From positions 425,213-461,897 of the forward strand of contig DF820457.1 of NCBI GenBank assembly GCA_000739515.1: a stretch of 36,685 nucleotides of DNA. Direction: 5' to 3'. The position numbers were made by a program, and so were the translations under genes. This DNA is from Candidatus Moduliflexus flocculans (GTDB lineage Bacteria; Moduliflexota; Moduliflexia; Moduliflexales; Moduliflexaceae). The notes beneath the pieces were generated by a model, which worked only from the letters and a program-made list of their open reading frames with translations, had not been told where the DNA came from and did no database searches. The stretch's first letter is position 1. Every line of letters starts with the position of its first letter. Positions 1 to 6,651 of this stretch are shown here, one piece after another.

Positions 1-45
1 GGGTTCTTGACACGAGCAATCACTCACGGACGAACCCACCCCTTG

Positions 46-61
46 CCCCTCCCAGGAGGGG
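46..61. repeat. Short GC-rich inverted repeat 3' of the CheW pair
   Basis: Arms CCCCTCC (46-52) and GGAGGGG (55-61) are separated by 2 nt. The repeat lies just beyond the stop of the minus-strand CheW-like gene, but no T-tract follows it on that strand, so it does not look like a standard terminator. It may be a dispersed intergenic palindrome. Confidence 0.35.
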
Positions 62-92
62 AATTGTCGGCGGCGCTGCGTAACATCAGTTA

Positions 93-533
93 TTATAATT
101 GTTTCAGATCAAGCAAGATGACGGGGGAATCATGCAGCAAGGCGACTCCCCAGATCAATCGCGACCATTTTTTCGCTTCCATAATTTGGGGCAACGGAAA
201 CAGTTTTTCTATAGATACTGACACTAATTGCTGCAACTCTTGAATCAACAAGCCAACATACTCATCGTCTCGTTGGTCTGTTGTTACCAGAACTCGTTTG
301 GGCGATGCGCTTAGAGGAAAGTCCGCCACCGCATTCTCTCTCCATATCGGCTGCTGGCGCATATACTGCGCGAGTCGAACTATTCGCACTCGTCGTCCTT
401 TATATGGAAGAGCGAATGGCGCGCTACCCGGATATAGAAAGCTTTGAGAAAGGAGCGTTTCAACCTGATTGGCGTGAACTCCATAAATATTCCCCTCTGC
501 GGCGAAGACGAGCAATTCAATATGATGGCGCAT
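93..533 (-). CDS. CheW-like domain protein (divergent)
   Basis: A 146-residue protein made of a single CheW-like (SH3-like beta) domain. It begins with a strand resembling FxxxGxxYGV, and a hydrophobic strand near the C-terminus (SPVILLDLKQL) matches the usual end of a CheW fold. CheW proteins couple chemoreceptors to the CheA kinase in the cytoplasm. This copy is divergent: the GxxNxRGxxxxxxDLR segment of true CheW is replaced by a weaker LPYKGRRVRIVRLAQ stretch, so it may be a regulatory or degenerate coupling protein. It overlaps the preceding cheW gene by 17 bp, which implies one transcript and translational coupling. No cheA is visible in the window. The CheW-like fold is fairly clear; the exact role is not. 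Confidence 0.7.
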   Translation of the reverse strand: MRHHIELLVFAAEGNIYGVHANQVETLLSQSFLYPGSAPFALPYKGRRVRIVRLAQYMRQQPIWRENAVADFPLSASPKRVLVTTDQRDDEYVGLLIQELQQLVSVSIEKLFPLPQIMEAKKWSRLIWGVALLHDSPVILLDLKQL

Positions 534-1068
534 CTGTCCCTAACTCCGATCCGAGAAGATGCGTAAACATCTTTTCAAGATCGAGCAGCACCACGTCCTG
601 CTCGTGGTAACGAGTTCCCCCGATGACATATTCTGCGTTCGGGGCATTTCCGACAGATTCCATCAGAACGAATGATTCTTCTGGCAGTTCCATCACATTT
701 TCAACAGTATCTACCAGAATTCCTGAACGAACGTGAGCGGCTTCGGCTAAACAGATTCGGCTTTGCTTGCCGGGCGTTCGATATGGCATCCCTAAGACAG
801 CGCGCATATCGATCACGGATTCAATATCTCCTCGAACATTCATGACGCCGAGCAAATACTCTGGCATCCCTGGAACGTAGGTGATTGCGCTGACAGGAAA
901 GATTTCTTTCACCCATTTGCCGTAACATGCGTATAATTTCTCGTCGAGCCTAAAAATAACCACTTGAAGAGTTTTTTCCTCGATTTCAATCACTGGCTCG
1001 TCGCGGCGCTTCGTGATGATCTCAAGAATCTCGGCGATTTCTTCGCTATGTTGATGCTGTTCGTCCAT
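517..1068 (-). CDS. cheW: CheW-type chemotaxis coupling protein
   Basis: A 183-residue cytoplasmic protein with a charged N-terminal extension of about 30 residues and then one CheW domain. Recognisable family features are FRLDEKLYACYG near the start, the hallmark segment GVMNVRGDIESVIDMRAVLG in mid-protein (equivalent to GLLNLRGxxxPxIDLR in E. coli CheW), and a closing strand with VVLLDLEKMF. By family it would bridge methyl-accepting receptors and CheA. The ATG at 1066-1068 is preceded by a purine-rich GGGGTG. It is the first gene of a two-gene minus-strand unit. A possible promoter (TTGACT at 1201-1206, TATCGG at 1179-1184, minus strand) is weak. The divergent chemoreceptor at 8480 is far away, and no cheA, cheR or cheB is nearby. 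Confidence 0.85.
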   Translation of the reverse strand: MDEQHQHSEEIAEILEIITKRRDEPVIEIEEKTLQVVIFRLDEKLYACYGKWVKEIFPVSAITYVPGMPEYLLGVMNVRGDIESVIDMRAVLGMPYRTPGKQSRICLAEAAHVRSGILVDTVENVMELPEESFVLMESVGNAPNAEYVIGGTRYHEQDVVLLDLEKMFTHLLGSELGTDAPSY

Positions 1069-1435
1069 ATCAACACCCCGTCCGAATGCTCTGTGTTTGG
1101 GGCATATTTATCCTTTTTCAGGCAGTTTCTTTCTGCGCCGTTCTTTGGCGAAAACAGATCATCCTTTCTGAATACGCACCGATATGCCCCTGTAAAAGAA
1201 AGTCAATGAAATTTCTTCACCATTTTTGTTCGGTGGTAAGAAAAGCGGAGAATATCATTAAGAAACTGTTTTAAAAGTCTCTGTCACAGGCGTATTGAGC
1301 GAGCAGTAAAGGGTGTGTCAACGCTTGCTTTGGCGGCCAAAGCAAGCGTTGACACACCAGACTTTTAAAACAGCCTCTAAGAGAAACGGTGCGTTCGGGA
1401 GAATCGCTGGAGAAAAGAGAAATAACAATAAAAAA
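1069..1435. other. Non-coding interval holding a nested inverted repeat
   Basis: There is no convincing gene here. It contains the 5' side of cheW (with a weak minus-strand promoter candidate), the nested inverted repeat at 1266-1373, and about 60 nt of featureless sequence before the tRNA terminator. Confidence 0.6.
1266..1373. repeat. Nested inverted repeat (15-bp outer arms, 23-bp inner arms)
   Basis: The outer arms are CTGTTTTAAAAGTCT (1266-1280) and its perfect complement AGACTTTTAAAACAG (1359-1373). Inside them sits a near-contiguous palindrome with 23-nt perfect arms at 1312-1334 and 1336-1358, separated by one base. The inner arm carries CAACGCTTGCTTTGG, a core related to the element at 6563-6651. 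The structure lacks coding potential and resembles a small non-autonomous palindromic element. A partial copy of the outer arm (CAGACTTTTAAAA) recurs at 34281-34293. Confidence 0.85.
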
Positions 1436-1459
1436 GGCTGACATATTAATATGTCAACC
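1430..1459 (-). terminator. Rho-independent terminator of tRNA-fMet
   Basis: Read on the minus strand, the hairpin GGTTGACATATT/AATATGTCAGCC (1436-1459, one G:U pair) is followed by a run of T (1430-1435). It begins 10 nt after the tRNA 3' end, as expected for the end of a monocistronic tRNA transcript. Confidence 0.85.
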
Positions 1460-1468
1460 TTTCAATAT

Positions 1469-1545
<77 letters not shown>

Positions 1546-1579
1546 TCATCATTATTAACATCACTTCTTGAATGATACA

Positions 1580-1607
1580 AACATAAAAGATATGAATATT
1601 TTGTCAA
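1580..1607 (-). promoter_or_regulatory. Sigma-70 type promoter of tRNA-fMet
   Basis: On the minus strand a perfect -35 TTGACA (1607-1602) is followed after 16 nt by TATGTT (1585-1580). About 35 nt separate the -10 from the mature 5' end of the tRNA, leaving room for a short leader. Confidence 0.7.
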
Positions 1608-1731
1608 GAGTTTTTCTTATTTTTTTATCAATTTAAAAATTCAGACGATTTGCAAAACACGAATTTTACGTTTTTCCCTTCTTCTTGTCAAATTCTCATA
1701 AAGAATGGATGACAATATCCTAAAAATGCAC

Positions 1732-1761
1732 TTGACATTGTTTTCTAATTAGTGCTACATT
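1732..1761 (+). promoter_or_regulatory. Candidate sigma-70 promoter for the MBL-fold pair
   Basis: TTGACA (1732-1737) is followed after 18 nt by TACATT (1756-1761). The predicted start near 1768 would give a 5' leader of about 55 nt before the ATG at 1823. Confidence 0.5.
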
Positions 1762-1822
1762 TTTTTGACCATGTTTCCCATGAATCAACGCTGGAAGATA
1801 TTATTGAAATCAGGTGTACTGC

Positions 1823-2752
1823 ATGGCAAAAACCTTTTATTTTCAATTATTAGGCACACGGGGTTCACGGCCAGTCTTAGCCGATGAATTTATTAAATTC
1901 GGGGGAAACACCACTTCCTATAAAGTTTGGGGAGAGGGGATGTTTCCAATTTATGTGGATGGCGGGTCCGGCTTGTTTCGCGAAGGAACGCGATTGAGTA
2001 AAGAAATTACGCATTTTACCTTTTTACTCACGCATTCACATTGGGATCATATTTTAGCCTTCCCATTTTTCGAGCCATTCTACCATGCAACGACCCATGC
2101 CAGATTCTGGGGAACATCATCATTTAAAGAAACGTTCGAAGAACTCTTCAAGCATCAATTTCAGACCGACGCTTTCCCAATCCATTATTCTGAACTTCCG
2201 GCCTCTATTCGTTTTACGACGACGGCTGGCGGAGAGCGTTTTGTGATCCCTCCACCCGTCACTCCTCAACACCCGCGATCTCAATCTCAGGAAGATGAGG
2301 AATATCATATCTCTACCTATCAGATCAATCATCCGGGAATTGATTTAGGCTATCGCATTGAGCTACATGGCAAATCAGTGGTGATTTTGACAGACTTAGC
2401 GCCAATTGAAGATAATCATTTAGGACATGGCATGCGCCAGTTCGAAAAAAAGGATGAAGCCCGGTATTATCAAGGGTTGGTGGATTTTTGCCAGGACGCC
2501 GACCTGGTCTTGCATGATACCCATTTTAATGAGCAAAACATCAAAGGAAAAGAAAGCTGGGGACATTCAACGGAAGTCATGGCTGTTAATTTAGCATTGC
2601 GGAGCCGCGTCAAACGTTTGATCCTTGGTCATCATGCGCCAGAAGATACGGACGCGGCCATTTTGAAAAAGTATAATACTGCCAGGCACTTAGCCGAACC
2701 GCATGGATTGGAAATTTTGATTCCGCAAGAAGATGAAATTTTATTGATCTGA
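1823..2752 (+). CDS. MBL-fold metallohydrolase
   Basis: About 309 residues. The metallo-beta-lactamase signature HSHWDH lies at residues 71-76, preceded by an N-terminal LGTRGSRP strand-loop and a VDGGSG turn typical of the RNase Z/PhnP-like (COG1235) branch. Later metal-ligand candidates are the Asp in ILTDLAP, the His in VLHDTHF, and GHHAP near the C-terminus. These enzymes are cytoplasmic hydrolases of phosphodiesters or cyclic nucleotides; the substrate here cannot be told. I chose the ATG at 1823 because an AGG lies 8 nt upstream; an in-frame GTG at 1814 is the alternative. The next gene starts 21 bp downstream and encodes a paralogue, so the two are probably co-transcribed. Confidence 0.85.
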   Translation: MAKTFYFQLLGTRGSRPVLADEFIKFGGNTTSYKVWGEGMFPIYVDGGSGLFREGTRLSKEITHFTFLLTHSHWDHILAFPFFEPFYHATTHARFWGTSSFKETFEELFKHQFQTDAFPIHYSELPASIRFTTTAGGERFVIPPPVTPQHPRSQSQEDEEYHISTYQINHPGIDLGYRIELHGKSVVILTDLAPIEDNHLGHGMRQFEKKDEARYYQGLVDFCQDADLVLHDTHFNEQNIKGKESWGHSTEVMAVNLALRSRVKRLILGHHAPEDTDAAILKKYNTARHLAEPHGLEILIPQEDEILLI

Positions 2753-2773
2753 GCCAAGAGGACGGTAGAAATC

Positions 2774-3640
2774 GTGGATAATACAACGCTCAATGAAACG
2801 CAAACACCCGCGCAAGACGTGCAGAAGGATACAGAACTGCTGATTATTTTCTGGGGAACGCGCGGCGGAATTAGCGCACCGAAGCCAGATCAATTAACCT
2901 TCGGCGTTCATACAACCTGCATCGAAATTCGCCAGGGAAGTGAATCGCTTTTGTTCGACGCTGGTTTTGGTATCGGGCGCTATAGCGATTCGTTATCCAA
3001 AAAATCTGGCACGTATCATCTATTTTTCACTCATTTTCATTGGGATCATGTGCAGGGAATTGGCTATTTTATCCCAATTTTCCTTCCTTCGACGCATCTG
3101 CATCTGTATTCGCCCTGGAAAGTCGAACGACTGAAACGGCAGTTAAATTATTATTTTGATTATTCCTTCGGCCCGTTTGAATCTATTGACGTGCTTTCTT
3201 CAAGCATTTATTACCATTCGTTGGAAACGCCGATCTCTATTAATGGGTTTACGATTAGTTTTTATCCGAATGTGCATGAAGGAAATTGTTATGGCTATAG
3301 CATCAGCCGCAATGGGAAAAAAATTGCCATTATGACCGATCATGAAGACAGGCGGCATGATTCAGGTTCGTTATGGGGAAACGATTACGATGTGGTTATT
3401 CATGACGCCGAATATACCGACGAAGAATATCGCGCGTCTCGCAAAGGCTTTGGACATAGCTGCTATTCGCACGCTGTCGCGAACGCCCGCAGTATGGGGG
3501 CAAAAACGATTTTGATGACGCATCACGCCCCCTTGCGCACAGATCAAGAATTGTTAGAAATTGAATCTTCTTTTCAGCAGCAATACCGCGACGTCAATAT
3601 TTTTCTCGCCAGAGAACAAGTCAAATATCCCGTGATATAG
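2774..3640 (+). CDS. MBL-fold metallohydrolase, paralogue of the preceding gene
   Basis: A 288-residue protein. After a polar 20-residue lead it follows the plan of its neighbour: WGTRGG at 27-32, LFDAGFG, HFHWDH at 87-92, an IMTDHED segment, a VVIHDAEY segment, GHS and MTHHAP. It starts at a GTG 21 bp after the upstream stop, with GAGG about 10 nt before it. The two paralogues are only moderately similar, so they may form a heteromer or act on different substrates. The substrate is unknown; a cyclic-nucleotide or phosphodiester hydrolase role is possible, given the c-di-GMP-rich neighbourhood further on, but nothing here demonstrates it. It converges on the minus-strand dehydrogenase gene. 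Confidence 0.85.
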   Translation: MDNTTLNETQTPAQDVQKDTELLIIFWGTRGGISAPKPDQLTFGVHTTCIEIRQGSESLLFDAGFGIGRYSDSLSKKSGTYHLFFTHFHWDHVQGIGYFIPIFLPSTHLHLYSPWKVERLKRQLNYYFDYSFGPFESIDVLSSSIYYHSLETPISINGFTISFYPNVHEGNCYGYSISRNGKKIAIMTDHEDRRHDSGSLWGNDYDVVIHDAEYTDEEYRASRKGFGHSCYSHAVANARSMGAKTILMTHHAPLRTDQELLEIESSFQQQYRDVNIFLAREQVKYPVI

Positions 3641-3696
3641 GCAAAAAACGCGTTCAGATTTTTTACAACCAGCGCCGTTCGAGCTCCGGGTTGTAT

Positions 3697-4560
3697 TTAA
3701 AATAACGACGAGTACGTATAAAAACCTTTACCAGCCTGGCGACCTGTATAGCCTTCTTTCAACAGCATTTTCAAGAGTTCAGGGATGAGATAATCAGGAT
3801 CAGGGGATTGCTGATGGAGGTTTTCGGCAACACGGCAGACATGGTCTATGCCGAGATAATCTAATAAGGCGAGCGGGCCAATCGGATGACCGCAGCCAAT
3901 TTGCATCGCGGCGTCAATATCTTCCGCCGACGCGATGCCTTCTTCCAGCAGCCGGACGGCATTTAACAAATAGGGGATCATTAACCGGCTGACAATCAAC
4001 CCCGGAGCGTCTTTTACCGTGATCGGCATTTTCTGAAGAGATCGGACGAATTCCTGGATCGCTGTCAATGTCTCTGGCTGAATAAAGGGCGTGGTGACGA
4101 TCTCGGCTAATTTGACGATATGAATCGGATGAATGAAATGCAAGCCGATCACGCGTTCAGGATGCTGCGACGCGCTGGCAAACTGCGCGATGGATAATGA
4201 CGAGGTATGAATAACGAATAACGTTGTTGGCGGACATTCTTGATCCAACTGTTGAAGCAAAGATTGTTTTACCGCGAAATTCTCTGAAGTCGCCTCGATA
4301 ATAATGTCGTTTCCAGCCAGATCGCGAAGATTGGTCGTCCCATGAATTCGGGAGAGCGCCCCTTGAACAGCCTCTTCGCTCAATGCGCCGCGCATGGATT
4401 CGCGCTTGAAAAACGTCGAACTCTTTTGAAACGCGAGATCAAGCGTCTCTTGCGAACGCTCGCAGACTTGTACCTCATAGCCTGCAAGCGCGACCACGCG
4501 CGCAATCGCGCAGCCGCTCAGACCGCAACCAACCACTCCAACAGATCGAATGTTCTGCAT
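3697..4560 (-). CDS. 3-hydroxyacyl-CoA dehydrogenase family protein
   Basis: A 287-residue protein with the length of single-domain 3-hydroxybutyryl-CoA dehydrogenases, which use NAD(P)H to interconvert 3-hydroxyacyl-CoA and 3-oxoacyl-CoA. The N-terminal Rossmann motif is GCGLSG (11-16). The core GLHFIHPIHIVKLAEIV (139-155) carries the catalytic His141 and Glu153. The C-terminal helical domain has KDAPGLIVSRL and ends with GRQAGKGFYTY, a typical family ending. Oddities: positions that are normally Asn in HFFNP, (S)NTSS and GFIVNR are His144, His118 and Ser191. The Asn of GFIVNR is an active-site residue in characterised members, so activity or specificity may differ. It lies 55 bp downstream of the zinc-ribbon gene, separated by a 31-nt palindrome. 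Confidence 0.82.
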   Translation of the reverse strand: MQNIRSVGVVGCGLSGCAIARVVALAGYEVQVCERSQETLDLAFQKSSTFFKRESMRGALSEEAVQGALSRIHGTTNLRDLAGNDIIIEATSENFAVKQSLLQQLDQECPPTTLFVIHTSSLSIAQFASASQHPERVIGLHFIHPIHIVKLAEIVTTPFIQPETLTAIQEFVRSLQKMPITVKDAPGLIVSRLMIPYLLNAVRLLEEGIASAEDIDAAMQIGCGHPIGPLALLDYLGIDHVCRVAENLHQQSPDPDYLIPELLKMLLKEGYTGRQAGKGFYTYSSLF

Positions 4561-4574
4561 ACCGTCAAACGTGG

Positions 4575-4605
4575 GGCGTCAGACGCGACAGAAGCGTCTG
4601 ACGCC
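4575..4605. repeat. 31-nt palindromic repeat, copy A
   Basis: Arms GGCGTCAGACGC (4575-4586) and GCGTCTGACGCC (4594-4605) flank a 7-nt loop. It shares length and the GTCAGA...TCTGAC core with copies at 30329, 34211 and 35241. It lies between two minus-strand genes and lacks a T-tract. Confidence 0.85.
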
Positions 4606-4615
4606 TTGCCTGGCA

Positions 4616-5065
4616 TTACATTAACAATTGAATTTCATCATGCCCATGCACCATGCCAAGCTGCGCATCAATGTCCACTAATTTAAGTTTATGCTGATGG
4701 CATCCGACTTTTAAGCATCCCTCAAGCAAGCCGCCATTCGGCAGATAAAACTGAAATAACGGCGAAAAACACCAATCGCAGACCCGCCCGTCATCAAGCT
4801 GCATGGAGGTGTGGCAGGTTGGACAGAACATGCTGACAATAACGTCATCGGGAATATCTACGTCGAAAATATTGTGAAAACTCCCATAGACGGGGTCAAG
4901 ATGAACGACGCCTTCCGTCTCGCCATACCGAAGAAGCACTTTAATCGAAGGATAGCCGTTAATCGGCACGGTCGGATCCATCAAACTATGTCCGTCAGGA
5001 CAATACGCATGTTCAAGATGCAATGCTTGTGAGGGGATTTCAATGATAACTTTTTCTGCGTGCAT
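4616..5065 (-). CDS. Zinc-ribbon-containing protein of unknown function
   Basis: A 149-residue soluble protein that I do not recognise by family. It has a CPTC...CDWC zinc-ribbon-like set (Cys81, Cys84, Cys96, Cys99), an earlier CPDGH (Cys22-His26), and a C-terminal cluster with Cys117 and GCHQH (Cys122, His123, His125). The middle is beta-rich with acidic residues. There is no signal peptide or membrane segment. The pattern suggests binding of one or two metal ions, with a structural or cofactor-delivery role. It lies downstream of the kor operon but beyond that operon's terminator, and upstream of the dehydrogenase, so it may be co-expressed with the latter. Confidence 0.6.
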   Translation of the reverse strand: MHAEKVIIEIPSQALHLEHAYCPDGHSLMDPTVPINGYPSIKVLLRYGETEGVVHLDPVYGSFHNIFDVDIPDDVIVSMFCPTCHTSMQLDDGRVCDWCFSPLFQFYLPNGGLLEGCLKVGCHQHKLKLVDIDAQLGMVHGHDEIQLLM

Positions 5066-5086
5066 GTCTCTTTATCGGAGCGGCGA

Positions 5087-5127
5087 GAAGCAACGCGCAT
5101 GAGAGACGCCTCGCATGCGCAATGCTC
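5087..5127. repeat. Imperfect inverted repeat upstream of the zinc-ribbon gene
   Basis: AAGCAACGCGCATGAG and CTCGCATGCGCAATGCT pair imperfectly around AGACGC. On the minus strand the element begins CAGGAGCATTGCGC, and the CAGGAGC beginning resembles the arm of the element at 6563. It may be a divergent member of the same palindromic family. Confidence 0.5.
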
Positions 5128-5173
5128 CTGAAAATGAGAAAAATCGCCGTCCACTCACCCCATAACCATATCG

Positions 5174-5218
5174 AAAAAATATCCTCGTTCGCTGAATCCT
5201 CTTGCGAACGAGGATATT
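5174..5218 (-). terminator. Rho-independent terminator of the kor operon
   Basis: On the minus strand 15-bp perfect arms (5218-5204 and 5192-5178, AATATCCTCGTTCGC and its complement) with an 11-nt loop lead straight into a T-run (5179-5174). It lies 14 nt past the korC stop codon. Confidence 0.88.
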
Positions 5219-5231
5219 CGCGAGAGGTCAA

Positions 5232-5789
5232 TTAATCAGATGATTTTTTCTGTGCAGCAAACGCCATGCCTTCATGAAGCGCCTTAACGTTTATGTCAAG
5301 TAAATGTCGTTTCGTCTTTCCCAACATCTCCATCACCACGTCGAGAATCGTCTCTTCTTTGACAGCGTTGGACAGGGCAAGATACGCGCCGAGCATGACC
5401 ACATTCGCCACTTTCAGACTTCCCTGCGTGTTTGCGATGTCATTCACCGGAATTTCAAGCGTTCGCACGTCATGTCGTTTTGAATGTGCGGGAATCAGCG
5501 AGCTATTGATCAGCAGTAAGCCATCAGGCCTGACGCGCGCCTCGAATTTTTCCAATGATGGGAGATTCATCGCCATGACGCACGTCGCTTCTGTGACGAC
5601 GGGCGCGCCGATAATGTCTTCGGAAATAATCACGTGGCAATTCGCCGTCCCGCCGCGCATTTCCGGGCCATAAGACGGCAGCCAGGACACATGGCAATTC
5701 TCGATCATGCCAGCATGCGCTAATAGTTTGCCAATCATCATGACCCCTTGCCCACCGAAACCCGCCACAATAATCCGTTCATCTTTCAT
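5232..5789 (-). CDS. korC: 2-oxoacid:ferredoxin oxidoreductase, gamma subunit
   Basis: A 185-residue subunit of the CoA-acylating 2-oxoacid:acceptor oxidoreductase family. The N-terminus IIVAGFGGQGVMMIGKLLA is the gamma-domain signature (G-x-GGQG), followed by SYGPEMRGGTANCHVIIS, also diagnostic. It is a subunit of a cytoplasmic complex that oxidatively decarboxylates 2-oxoglutarate or another 2-oxoacid to acyl-CoA and reduces ferredoxin, or runs in reverse. I chose the ATG at 5789 because GGGAGGG lies 7 nt upstream; the in-frame GTG at 5795 would overlap the korB stop but sits too close to that ribosome site. It is the last gene of a D-A-B-C operon. Confidence 0.9.
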   Translation of the reverse strand: MKDERIIVAGFGGQGVMMIGKLLAHAGMIENCHVSWLPSYGPEMRGGTANCHVIISEDIIGAPVVTEATCVMAMNLPSLEKFEARVRPDGLLLINSSLIPAHSKRHDVRTLEIPVNDIANTQGSLKVANVVMLGAYLALSNAVKEETILDVVMEMLGKTKRHLLDINVKALHEGMAFAAQKKSSD

Positions 5790-5791
5790 AA

Positions 5792-6544
5792 TCACGCCCT
5801 CCCTTCGATGTCTTTGAACACGCCCAATGGATTCACGGGAATCATGTTGCGTTCAAGCCAGTGCAGCGCTTCGACCGGCGAAACACCCCAGTTTGTCGGG
5901 CAGGTGGACAACACTTCGACCATGCTGAATCCTTTTTGTTCAATCTGCATTTGGAAGGCGCGTTTGATCGAACGTTTCGCGGCATTTAATCGCGGAATTG
6001 TATGTACCGACACTCTGGCGATATAGGCTGGACCTTCAAGCGTGGCAAGCATCTCGCTGACGCGAATCGGATGTCCCTGTCCTGCGATCTGACGTCCATA
6101 CGGGGATGTCGTGGTGCGCTGTCCCACCAGCGTTGTCGGCGCCATCTGACCGCCGGTCATGCCATAAATGCCATTATTGACGAAAATGACGGTGATGTTT
6201 TCGCCTCGCATCGCGGCGTGAACGATTTCCGCCATGCCGATGGAGGCGAGATCACCATCCCCCTGATACGTAAAGACGATGCGATCCGGCAGCACGCGCT
6301 TGATGCCGGTCGCCACTGCCGGGGCGCGTCCGTGCGCCGCTTCTTGCGCGTCGCAGTTGAAATATTCATAGGCGAACACTGCGCATCCCACCGGCGCAAT
6401 CGCAATCGCGCGATCCAACACATCCAATTCCACCAGCGTTTCCGCCACTAATTTATGAATAATCCCATGCGTGCAGCCAGGACAATAATGCGTCTCTTTC
6501 TCTGTCAGTCCGGCAGACCGTTGATACACAATTTGTGCGGACAT
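5792..6544 (-). CDS. korB: 2-oxoacid:ferredoxin oxidoreductase, beta (TPP) subunit
   Basis: A 250-residue thiamine-pyrophosphate-binding subunit. HYCPGCTHG (Cys21, Cys24) begins the protein and the TPP motif is GDGDLASIGMAE (from 95) with NNG at 123-125, as in KorB/VorA-type beta subunits. A longer reading frame back to 6607 exists, but its extra 21 residues would be encoded inside the inverted repeat at 6563-6651. GGGAG stands 8 nt before the ATG at 6544, so I place the start there. The subunit binds TPP and catalyses decarboxylation together with the alpha subunit. It is followed directly by korC and preceded by korA. Confidence 0.92.
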   Translation of the reverse strand: MSAQIVYQRSAGLTEKETHYCPGCTHGIIHKLVAETLVELDVLDRAIAIAPVGCAVFAYEYFNCDAQEAAHGRAPAVATGIKRVLPDRIVFTYQGDGDLASIGMAEIVHAAMRGENITVIFVNNGIYGMTGGQMAPTTLVGQRTTTSPYGRQIAGQGHPIRVSEMLATLEGPAYIARVSVHTIPRLNAAKRSIKRAFQMQIEQKGFSMVEVLSTCPTNWGVSPVEALHWLERNMIPVNPLGVFKDIEGRA

Positions 6545-6562
6545 AATGAATTCTCCCTGATT

Positions 6563-6651
6563 CAGGAGCGCAAACGCTTGCTTTTGCCGCGAGGCAAAGC
6601 GAACCATTGCCTGATTCCATCAGGCCGCAAAAGCAAGCGTTTGCGCTCCTG
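6563..6651. repeat. 89-bp inverted-repeat element between korA and korB
   Basis: Perfect 24-nt arms lie at 6563-6586 and 6628-6651 (CAGGAGCGCAAACGCTTGC and its complement at the outer ends), with a 41-nt centre that contains its own small stem (CCTGA...TCAGG). The element fills the gap between the korA stop (6652) and the korB ribosome site. It shares the ACGCTTGCTTT core with the repeat at 1312-1358. Confidence 0.88.

Noticed and set aside
7..243. Open frame of 78 codons on the plus strand
   Set aside because: It runs antisense through the end of the CheW-like gene and an intergenic repeat and has no domain or ribosome-site support.
3664..3695. 7-bp inverted repeat TACAACC/GGTTGTA between convergent genes as a terminator
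   Set aside because: The loop is long and T-runs are not at the 3' side of the stem on either strand, apart from a weak ATTT.
5040..5231. 63-codon minus-strand frame between korC and the zinc-ribbon gene
   Set aside because: It spans the kor terminator hairpin and a palindromic repeat and overlaps the start of the zinc-ribbon gene.
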